A stretch of DNA of 6,149 nucleotides from Acidobacteriaceae bacterium. Lineage in GTDB: Bacteria > Acidobacteriota > Terriglobia > Terriglobales > SbA1. The position numbers were made by a program, and so were the translations under genes. Below, in pieces: positions 1 to 6,149 of the stretch. The stretch lies in NCBI GenBank assembly GCA_003156615.1, contig PMHI01000689.1, positions 3,606-9,754 on the forward strand, written 5' to 3'. Positions within the stretch are counted from its first letter, which is position 1, and each line of letters starts with the position of its first letter. Under the pieces are notes generated by a model. The model ran no database searches. It was not told where the DNA came from and was given only the letters and a program-made list of their open reading frames with translations.

Positions 1-1985
1 TCCTTCTGACGTATGGCTTATGGCAGGACCGGTTTGCGGGTGATCCCCAAATCGTTGGAAAGCAACTTAGCGTGAACGGCAAGCCGTACACCGTCGTAGG
101 TGTCACGCCGAAAGACCTTCCCATGCTACCGGTCACACTGGTCGATGGTCCCGCCCAGTTTTACCGGCCCGCCGCAGAAAAACACGACGACAAGGAACGA
201 CTGTCGCGGCACCTGCGCGCGATTGCCCGCCTCAAGCCGGGAGTTTCGGTCGAGCAGGCACAGGCAGATTTAGACGTCATCCATCGCGGCCTGGCCAAGC
301 AATTCCCCAATGAATATTCGACCACCGGAGTGCGCGTCGTAAAGCTGCGGGACGATATTGCCTCTGGGCTGCGGCCGGCGTTGCTGGTGCTGTTAGGAGC
401 CATCGGTTTTCTGCTTCTGATCGCCTGCGCCAACGTTTCGAACTTGCTGCTGGCGCGTGCCCTTGCTCGGCAGAAAGAGATTGCCATCCGCTCGGCGTTG
501 GGCGCGAACCGGGCGCGGCTGGTTCGGCAGGTTCTGACCGAGAGCGTTTTGCTCGCATTGTGTGGCGGCGCGGCCGGGATCCTGCTGGCGTTCTGGGGAA
601 CAAATGTCATCCTGGCCATCGGCAGGAAGGCGATTCCTCAGCTCGCGGCCGTATCTTTGGATGGTCGTGTACTCGCATTTACCGCCAGCTTGAGTCTGGT
701 AACAGGTTTGTTGTTCGGGCTGTTTCCCGCCCTGCGGGTTTCGGCCATCACTCTCAGCGACACGCTGAAGGAAGGCGCGCGGAACATCAGCGCGTCTCAT
801 GACACGTTCCGTAAGGCGCTGGCCGCCACTGAAATCGCGCTGAGTCTCGTGTTGCTGGCTGGTGCGGGATTGCTCGTGCGCAGCTTCAGCAAACTGTACG
901 GCATCGATCCCGGGTTCCGCTCCGATCACCTGCTCACCATGGACATCGGCCTACCCTCCGCCAAATATCCAGAGGGAACTGACAAACCGCTGGCCTTCTA
1001 TCGAGACCTGCTGGGCCGCATCAGCGCCCTTCCCGGTGTTGAGCGCGCAGGCGCAGTGAACGTGCTGCCGCTGGGGGCGAATTTTGATACAGCCGGCACT
1101 GAGCCGGAAGGATTCGTACACGGGCCGGGCGAAACGCCTTACCCCGAACGTTACATCGTGACCCCCGGCTACTTCGCCGCCGTGGGGATTCGCCTGGTTC
1201 GGGGCCGGCTTTTGACGGAGGCAGATCACGAGAACGCACCGCTTGTGGTTTTGATCTCAAACACTGCGGCCGAGCGCTGGTGGCCCCATCAAGACCCAAT
1301 CGGGCGACGCCTAAAGGTGCCCGGATTCGATTATCAGCCGCAGCCCTGGCGAACCGTGGTTGGGGTCGTACAAGACGTGAAACAGGCTGGCCTGGGTGCG
1401 CCTCCCACGATGCAGATTTATCTGCCACATGCGCAGTACAGAAATGGATACCTCACGTTAGTAGTACGCACCAAGTCAGACCCACTGGCCCTGGCCGCGG
1501 AGGTGCGGCGGCAAGTGGCCGAGGTCGATCCGGAACAGGCGGTTTCAAACATCGCCAGCATGGACCAAGTGCTTTTCGATTCGATCGCTTCACGAAGATT
1601 CTCGGCTATTCTTCTGGGCACTCTGGCTGGCTTGGGATTGCTGTTGGCATCCGTGGGAGTGTACGGAGTCATTTCCTACGGCGTCTCCCAACGAACCCGC
1701 GAGATTGGAATTCGCATGGCCCTCGGAGCCGCCCGAGGAGATGTTTTGTCACTGGTTGTGGGGGAGGGAATGAAGCTGCTACTGCTGGGAGTCGGGGCAG
1801 GCGCCATCTCTTCGTTGCTGCTGACTCCAGTCTTGTCCGGCCTGCTGTTTGGGGTAAGTCCGCGCGATCCGGTCGCATTCGCCGCGAGCGCGGTATTTCT
1901 CGCCGCGGTGGCTCTCCTGGCGTGCTACGTTCCGGCTCGGCGCGCTTCCCGGATCGATCCGATGGTGGCGTTGCGTTATGAGTAA
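1..1985 (+). CDS. ADOP-family duplicated FtsX/MacB-like permease A, 5'-truncated by the window edge
   Basis: The reading frame is open from the left edge (first full codon at base 3) to the TAA at 1983-1985, giving 660 visible residues. The GTG at base 72 is an internal valine, not the start: the upstream codons read LLTYGLWQDRF, matching residues 148 onward of permease B, so about 147 N-terminal residues (first helix and most of the first MacB_PCD domain) are missing. From visible residue 1 the order is: end of MacB_PCD; FtsX domain 1 with LLIACAN at 138-144 and EIAIRSALGA from 159; cytoplasmic linker with LKEGAR at 255-260; transmembrane helix about 272-295; second MacB_PCD domain; FtsX domain 2 with EIGIRMALGA at 567-576; and the C-terminal tail ARRASRIDPMVALRYE. 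Seven of the expected eight helices are visible. This is an inner-membrane protein of the MacB/FtsX superfamily with no ATPase motif. The family's substrate is unknown. It is probably co-transcribed with the next gene, 15 bases downstream. A LolC/MacB-type exporter subunit is the alternative, but the double module favours ADOP. Confidence 0.93.
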   Translation, partial: LLTYGLWQDRFAGDPQIVGKQLSVNGKPYTVVGVTPKDLPMLPVTLVDGPAQFYRPAAEKHDDKERLSRHLRAIARLKPGVSVEQAQADLDVIHRGLAKQFPNEYSTTGVRVVKLRDDIASGLRPALLVLLGAIGFLLLIACANVSNLLLARALARQKEIAIRSALGANRARLVRQVLTESVLLALCGGAAGILLAFWGTNVILAIGRKAIPQLAAVSLDGRVLAFTASLSLVTGLLFGLFPALRVSAITLSDTLKEGARNISASHDTFRKALAATEIALSLVLLAGAGLLVRSFSKLYGIDPGFRSDHLLTMDIGLPSAKYPEGTDKPLAFYRDLLGRISALPGVERAGAVNVLPLGANFDTAGTEPEGFVHGPGETPYPERYIVTPGYFAAVGIRLVRGRLLTEADHENAPLVVLISNTAAERWWPHQDPIGRRLKVPGFDYQPQPWRTVVGVVQDVKQAGLGAPPTMQIYLPHAQYRNGYLTLVVRTKSDPLALAAEVRRQVAEVDPEQAVSNIASMDQVLFDSIASRRFSAILLGTLAGLGLLLASVGVYGVISYGVSQRTREIGIRMALGAARGDVLSLVVGEGMKLLLLGVGAGAISSLLLTPVLSGLLFGVSPRDPVAFAASAVFLAAVALLACYVPARRASRIDPMVALRYE

Positions 1986-1992
1986 GAGCGAG
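1986..1992 (+). promoter_or_regulatory. Weak candidate ribosome binding site for permease B
   Basis: The purine-rich stretch GAGCGAG lies 8 bases before the ATG at 2001 and directly follows the stop codon of permease A. It resembles a Shine-Dalgarno only poorly, in contrast to the AGGAGGA before permease C. Permease B may therefore depend partly on ribosomes finishing permease A. The start at 2001 is supported mainly by the protein, which begins with a typical ADOP N-terminus (MSGLFHDLRYALRQL). Confidence 0.35.
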
Positions 1993-2000
1993 AAACCGAT

Positions 2001-4448
2001 ATGAGCGGGCTATTTCACGATCTTCGCTACGCTCTGCGGCAACTGCGCCTGAGCCCGGGTTTCGCGGCAGTGGCCGTGCTGACTCTGGCGCTCGGCATCG
2101 GGGCAACCACCGCGATGTTCAGTCTGGTCGATCGCATCCTGTTCCGTAGCTTGCCCTACCCGCAGGACCACGAACTGGTTTCCGTCGGCGTCATTGCGCC
2201 GATCATCGACGGTGAGTTTCTGTTTGCCGCTAACTATCTCGGGTGGAGAGACCATCAGACCCCGTTCGCTGATTTCACTTCGTCGACCGGTGTCAGTGAT
2301 TGCGACCTTACCGACGAGGCTCCCGTGCGCGTTACCTGCGCCTCAGTAGCGTCGACATTCCTGCCGACGTTTGGTATTCAGCCGCTGGTGGGCCGGAATT
2401 TTACCCGGGAAGAGGACCAGCCAAACGCTCCGCCGGTGGCGCTCCTGACCTATGGACTCTGGCAAAGCCGATTCGGCGGAGATCGCAACGTGGTGAACCG
2501 CACGATTTCACTGAACGGCAAGACGGCGCGGATCCTGGGAGTTTTGCCGCGTGATTTCGAATTCCCCACACTTGCGCGCACCAGCATACTGGTGCCGGAA
2601 GCGCTCGACGAATCCATTGTGCAACGGAACCAGTTGGGCACGGTCGTCCGAGTATTCGGGCGGATGAAACCGGGGATCAGCGTTGACCAGTCCAAGGCTG
2701 AGCTCGAACCACTTTTCCGCGGCTTTGTTGAGTCGGCGCCGCCGCCGTTCCGAAAAGTGCTTCGTCTCGAAGTACGTTCGATCCGGGATCTCCAGGTCCA
2801 TGACTCTCGCCGGGCCGCGTGGCTGCTGCTCGCATCGGCCCTGGCAGTGCTTCTGATCGCCTGTGCCAACGCGATGAATATCCATTTAGCTCGCAGCGTC
2901 GGAAGGCGGCACGAGTTGGCCATCCGCTCCGCTCTCGGCGCAGACCGGGTTCGTCTGTTCCGGCAGAGGTTCACGGAGAGCGTATTGCTCGCCCTGATGG
3001 CAGGGGCTGCCGGTACAGGACTGGCTTGGTTTATCGTCCGGGTGTTCGTTGTGCTTGCGCCCGCGGGAATTCCGCACTTGTCCGACGCGACGGTAGACGG
3101 AAGGGTACTGCTATTCGCAATCATCGTGTCTCTGGCTTCGGGAATAGTTTTCGGAACTGTACCTGCGCTCGAGAAGCCGACGAGACAGATGCTGGTCGTC
3201 ACGGCCACGGCGGGTGTCGAACGCGCGCGACTGCGGCAAATGCTCCTTGCGGCCCAAGTGTGGATGGCTGTCGTGCTGCTGTCGAGCGCCTTGTTATTCG
3301 TGCGCAGTCTGCGCAATCTGGAAACCAAACCTCTGGGCATGAACACGGAAAACATCGTCACGGCGCAGATCACCTTGGGGCAGCAAAAATATTCCAGGGC
3401 TCGGGAGCGCCTTGCGTTCTTTGAGGAACTGGAACGGAAACTGAAGGACCTTCCCGGGACCAGCTCCGTGGCTTTAAGCGACTCACTTCCACCCAGTGCG
3501 ACGGCTCGCACCGTGCCATTGGTGGCATTGCAGGCCGAGGGACGCCCGCCTCTGGGACCGGAGCAGGGCATCGGCGGAGTGGTGGGATGGAGAGCGGTTA
3601 CGCCGGATTATTTTTCGGTTCTGGGCATTCCACTGCTGCGCGGACGCAGCTTTGAGGACGCGGACCGCAAGCCCGGTTCTTACGCGGTCATCCTCAATGA
3701 AGCTCTAGCACAGCGGCTTTTCCCTGCCGAGGATCCGCTGGGCAGGATCATCCGTTTTCCCCAGGGGGAAGGCAGGGCGGGTATCGCCCACACGATAATC
3801 GGCGTGACCGGCAACACCGAAAATCAAGGCCTCGGGGGCCGCGTCGGTCCCGAGTACTACATGGTCCGCCGGCATGGAGAAGACGACGCTATCTTTCAGT
3901 ATCCCGATTCTCAGCACATCAGCATTGTGGTTCGAACCGCAATTGGGGCACAAGCCGAAGCCGAGCAATTGCGCAACACCGTCAAGGCGCTTGACCCTAC
4001 GTTGCCGGTGGATGTGGATACTCTGCGCCAGAGTGTCGCCAAACTCGCGGAGCGTCCACGCTTCAGCGCAGCCTTGCTTTCTCTGTTTGCCATCGTTGGC
4101 CTGCTCGTGACGGCACTCGGCATTTACGGCGTCGTCTCACTGTTGGTTAGTCAACGCACGCAGGAGATCGGCATTCGTATGGCTCTGGGGGCAACCCCAA
4201 TGAGTGTCAGCCGAATGATGGTGTGGCAAGCGTCCCTATGGATTGGCTTCGGCGCCGCTGCTGGGATTATCGGTTCGCTCGCTGCCGCCCGTTGGATCGG
4301 TTCTCTGCTGTTCGACATACCTGCGAACGACCCGGCAACGTTGGCCGAAGCCGCAGCGTTGCTTCTAGTGGTGGCGCTATTGGGGGCATGGGTCCCGGCT
4401 CGCCGTGCCGCCAAGATCGATCCCATGGTGGCGCTGCGCTACGAGTAG
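2001..4448 (+). CDS. ADOP-family duplicated FtsX/MacB-like permease B, complete (815 aa)
   Basis: A complete 815-residue permease, the usual size for the family (about 800-880). The start is supported by the conserved N-terminus LRYALRQLRLSPGF followed by helix 1 (about 21-47, LTLALGIGATTAMF). Then come extracytoplasmic MacB_PCD domain 1 (about 48-270); FtsX domain 1 with helices near 274-296, 328-352 and 369-390, including LLIACAN at 284-290 and HELAIRSALGA from 304; helix 5 (about 415-437); MacB_PCD domain 2 (about 438-685); FtsX domain 2 with helices near 689-716, 742-766 and 780-800, including EIGIRMALGA at 722-731; and the tail ARRAAKIDPMVALRYE at the C-terminus. It has no nucleotide-binding motif, so it is a permease whose ATPase, if any, lies elsewhere. 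Oddities: the cytoplasmic linker (391-414) lacks the LKEG(A/G)R motif of its neighbours; the post-TM2 sequence CANAMNIHLARS departs from the usual CANVANLLLAR; and C101 and C113 could form a disulfide. It sits between two paralogues in a probable operon. Its substrate cannot be inferred. Confidence 0.96.
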   Translation: MSGLFHDLRYALRQLRLSPGFAAVAVLTLALGIGATTAMFSLVDRILFRSLPYPQDHELVSVGVIAPIIDGEFLFAANYLGWRDHQTPFADFTSSTGVSDCDLTDEAPVRVTCASVASTFLPTFGIQPLVGRNFTREEDQPNAPPVALLTYGLWQSRFGGDRNVVNRTISLNGKTARILGVLPRDFEFPTLARTSILVPEALDESIVQRNQLGTVVRVFGRMKPGISVDQSKAELEPLFRGFVESAPPPFRKVLRLEVRSIRDLQVHDSRRAAWLLLASALAVLLIACANAMNIHLARSVGRRHELAIRSALGADRVRLFRQRFTESVLLALMAGAAGTGLAWFIVRVFVVLAPAGIPHLSDATVDGRVLLFAIIVSLASGIVFGTVPALEKPTRQMLVVTATAGVERARLRQMLLAAQVWMAVVLLSSALLFVRSLRNLETKPLGMNTENIVTAQITLGQQKYSRARERLAFFEELERKLKDLPGTSSVALSDSLPPSATARTVPLVALQAEGRPPLGPEQGIGGVVGWRAVTPDYFSVLGIPLLRGRSFEDADRKPGSYAVILNEALAQRLFPAEDPLGRIIRFPQGEGRAGIAHTIIGVTGNTENQGLGGRVGPEYYMVRRHGEDDAIFQYPDSQHISIVVRTAIGAQAEAEQLRNTVKALDPTLPVDVDTLRQSVAKLAERPRFSAALLSLFAIVGLLVTALGIYGVVSLLVSQRTQEIGIRMALGATPMSVSRMMVWQASLWIGFGAAAGIIGSLAAARWIGSLLFDIPANDPATLAEAAALLLVVALLGAWVPARRAAKIDPMVALRYE

Positions 4449-4453
4449 GAGGA
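4447..4453 (+). promoter_or_regulatory. Strong Shine-Dalgarno for permease C overlapping the stop codon of permease B
   Basis: AGGAGGA shares its first two bases with the TAG stop (4446-4448) of permease B; the AGGAGG core ends 9 bases before the ATG at 4462. This is near-ideal spacing and fixes the start of permease C. Overlap with the upstream stop means a terminating ribosome covers the site, a layout typical of translational coupling or reinitiation within an operon. Confidence 0.8.
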
Positions 4454-4461
4454 CAACTGAG

Positions 4462-6149
4462 ATGACCGGACTACTCCAGAATGTTCGCTACGCACTGCGC
4501 CTGTTGCGCAAGAGTCCCGGGTTCACCGCGATTGCAGTGCTTACCCTGGCTCTGGGCATCGGACTGAGCACTGCGATGTTCGGCGTGCTGAATGCCGTGC
4601 TGCTGAGACCTTTGCCATTTCCCAATCCTGACCGTCTGGTCAGAATCTTAGCGACCCAGGGTGGCAGGACAATCAGTGGCCCGTCTCCCCTCGATGTTCG
4701 CGACTTTCGAACTCAAAACCTTACGTTCGAGAAATTCGCCGTGTACGACATCTGGCCGAAGAATGTTAGTACCGGCAGCGGATCCATCGAGCCCGAGCAG
4801 ATGCGGGTAGGGTTAGTCCCAGCCGAGTATTTCGAAGTCTTGGGCGTCAAGCCTTTGCTGGGGCGTTTGTTCAGGGACGAAGAAAACCAATGGGGAAATC
4901 AGTTTGAAGCCATTCTGGGCTACAACTTCTGGCAGACTCGGTTCCATGGCGATCCATCCATACTGGGCAAAACCATTCGGATCAATGACGAACCTTACAC
5001 GATTATCGGAGTCATGCCGGGCGAGATTCCTGAATTGTTCGGTGACACTACACAAGGCAAAGTTGAGCTGTGGAGCCCATTCGTTCCCTATACGAAGACC
5101 AGCGAGACGGTATGGACGGAAGCCCAACGTGGGTCGCGCGGGTGGGCCACAATCGGGCGATTGAAATCGGGGGTCAGCCTCCAGGAGGCGAACGCGGACC
5201 TTCAGCGACTCGCGCAGAATCTGGCCGCCCAATATCCGCTGGACCGCGGTGTAGGTGTAATGCTCCGTCCTCTCGAGGAAGAGCACGTCGCCAATCTACG
5301 TCCCATCCTGCTCCTGCTGATGGGCGCGGTGATTCTAATTCTGCTGATCGCCTGCTCGAACGTTGCGAATTTGTTGTTGGCAAGAAACTCCAGCCGCACT
5401 CGCGAGATCGCGGTGCGCGTGGCGATGGGTGCGGAACGATCTGCCCTGATTCGGCAATTCATGACCGAAAACCTGGTGTTAGGCATGTTCGGCGGAATCA
5501 TAGGCGCAGCGTTGGCATGGGGCGGCTGTGCCCTGGTAGCGCGCGCCCATCCCGCCCAACTGACTCAACTTGCCGGGGTGGGAGTTGATCTCCGTGTGCT
5601 CGCCTTCGGGTTTGGAATTTCAGTTTTAAGCAGCTTGCTTTTCGGAACTCTTCCGGCGTGGATCAGCCTGAGAATGAATCCATCGGAAGTGCTCAAAGAA
5701 GGCGGTCGATCGAACATCGCTGCCCGCAGCAAGCGCTGGTTGAGGCATTCCTTTGTTGCCGGGGAGCTGGCACTGGCCGTCCTGCTGTTAGTCGGCACCG
5801 GGCTTCTGATTCAGAGCCTGGTGCATTTACAGAGCCAGCAGCTGGGTTTTCGCGTAGATCATTTACTAAGAACGCATTTTTTCCTGCCATCCGTTCGCTA
5901 TCCCGATCGCGGCAGCATCACCCGTTTTTCGGACGAATACGTGGCGCGAGTCCGCCAATTACCCGGAGTCGAGGACGCTGTGATCAGCGCGGCCTACCCG
6001 TTCGATGATCAGTGGACGGCAAATTTCACCATCGTAGGCCGGCCCGTATCGCAGCTTGAAGATACGCCCGCGGCGGCATTCAATTCGACGGACTCGCATT
6101 ATCTTCACACGCTTCGAATCCCGCTGCTCCATGGCCGCGACTTCTCGGA
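4462..6149 (+). CDS. ADOP-family duplicated FtsX/MacB-like permease C, 3'-truncated by the window edge
   Basis: The frame from the ATG at 4462 is open to the window end: 562 full codons plus two bases, without a stop. The start is fixed by AGGAGGA 9 bases upstream and by the family N-terminus MTGLLQNVRYALRLLRKSPGF. Visible order: helix 1 (about 21-47, LTLALGIGLSTAMF); MacB_PCD domain 1 (about 48-278); FtsX domain 1 with helices near 281-305, 338-361 and 380-400, including LLIACSN at 294-300 and EIAVRVAMGA from 315; linker with LKEGGR at 411-416; helix 5 (about 431-453); and the first part of MacB_PCD domain 2. The last visible residues (PLLHGRDFS) align with residue 551 of permease B, so roughly 260 residues, including the second FtsX domain, lie beyond the edge and full length would be near 825. 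It is the most typical ADOP sequence of the three. It has no ATPase motif and an unknown substrate, and is probably the third or a later gene of the same operon. Confidence 0.93.
   Translation, partial: MTGLLQNVRYALRLLRKSPGFTAIAVLTLALGIGLSTAMFGVLNAVLLRPLPFPNPDRLVRILATQGGRTISGPSPLDVRDFRTQNLTFEKFAVYDIWPKNVSTGSGSIEPEQMRVGLVPAEYFEVLGVKPLLGRLFRDEENQWGNQFEAILGYNFWQTRFHGDPSILGKTIRINDEPYTIIGVMPGEIPELFGDTTQGKVELWSPFVPYTKTSETVWTEAQRGSRGWATIGRLKSGVSLQEANADLQRLAQNLAAQYPLDRGVGVMLRPLEEEHVANLRPILLLLMGAVILILLIACSNVANLLLARNSSRTREIAVRVAMGAERSALIRQFMTENLVLGMFGGIIGAALAWGGCALVARAHPAQLTQLAGVGVDLRVLAFGFGISVLSSLLFGTLPAWISLRMNPSEVLKEGGRSNIAARSKRWLRHSFVAGELALAVLLLVGTGLLIQSLVHLQSQQLGFRVDHLLRTHFFLPSVRYPDRGSITRFSDEYVARVRQLPGVEDAVISAAYPFDDQWTANFTIVGRPVSQLEDTPAAAFNSTDSHYLHTLRIPLLHGRDFS

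Noticed and set aside
72..74. GTG as a possible start codon of the first gene
   Set aside because: The frame remains open to the left edge and the upstream residues align with permease B, so this GTG encodes an internal valine.
161..929. Several overlapping minus-strand open frames opposite permease A
   Set aside because: They overlap each other and a confident membrane protein gene, have low-complexity composition and show no domain or upstream Shine-Dalgarno that I could recognise.
1951..1960. Ten-base palindrome GGATCGATCC
   Set aside because: It falls in the codons for the conserved RIDP tail and is not perfectly kept in permease B; a coding coincidence is sufficient.
1280..1981. Plus-strand open frame of 233 codons in another frame inside permease A
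   Set aside because: The Gly/Arg-rich product is typical of an off-frame reading of GC-rich sequence, while the permease frame carries the conserved FtsX motifs here.
1986..2000. Possible promoter or terminator between permeases A and B
   Set aside because: Only 15 bases separate the genes, with no hairpin plus T-run and no room for a -35/-10 pair outside coding sequence.
2450..3571. Long open frame on the minus strand opposite permease B (373 codons)
   Set aside because: It lies wholly inside a well-supported family gene, its product is rich in Ser, Arg, Thr and Ala with no recognisable domain, and such antisense frames are expected by codon bias in GC-rich genes.
4813..5286. Minus-strand open frame of 157 codons opposite permease C
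   Set aside because: The plus-strand frame is continuous and encodes the MacB_PCD domain of permease C across this stretch; the antisense product has no recognisable features.
1..6149. ABC ATPase domain, transposase, CRISPR repeats or tRNA genes
   Set aside because: No Walker A or signature motif, no terminal inverted repeats, no regularly spaced direct repeats and no tRNA-like cloverleaf were seen on reading through the window; the coding frames account for nearly every base.

Overview
The window is filled end to end by three consecutive same-strand genes of one family: large duplicated-FtsX/MacB-type permeases, best matched to the Acidobacterial Duplicated Orphan Permease (ADOP) family. 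The first gene lacks its N-terminus at the left edge, the second (815 aa) is complete, and the third runs off the right edge with 562 residues visible. No other genes, RNA genes, mobile elements or CRISPR repeats were recognised.

Organism: ADOP paralogues in tandem, with no ATP-binding-cassette ATPase beside them, are a known hallmark of Acidobacteriota (Solibacter/Koribacter/Acidobacterium-type genomes). The GC-rich coding sequence (moderately GC-rich by eye, not computed) fits this. The family evidence suggests the phylum; nothing here fixes the genus.

Layout: bases 1-1985 hold permease A (partial); 1986-2000 is a 15-base gap; 2001-4448 holds permease B; 4449-4461 is a 13-base gap with a strong Shine-Dalgarno overlapping the stop codon of B; 4462-6149 holds permease C (partial). 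There is no room for a promoter or terminator between the genes, so they are very probably one transcript whose promoter and first gene(s) lie to the left of the window.

How they work: each polypeptide carries two copies of the MacB half-module (a transmembrane helix, a large extracytoplasmic MacB_PCD domain, then a three-helix FtsX domain), so one chain could mimic a MacB homodimer. No Walker A/B or signature motif occurs in any of the three, so any ATPase must be encoded elsewhere. Substrate and role are unknown for the family. The three copies are clearly divergent, which argues against a very recent tandem duplication. Permease B is the odd one: its central cytoplasmic linker has lost the LKEG-type motif seen in A and C, and its first extracytoplasmic domain has a cysteine pair not seen in C.
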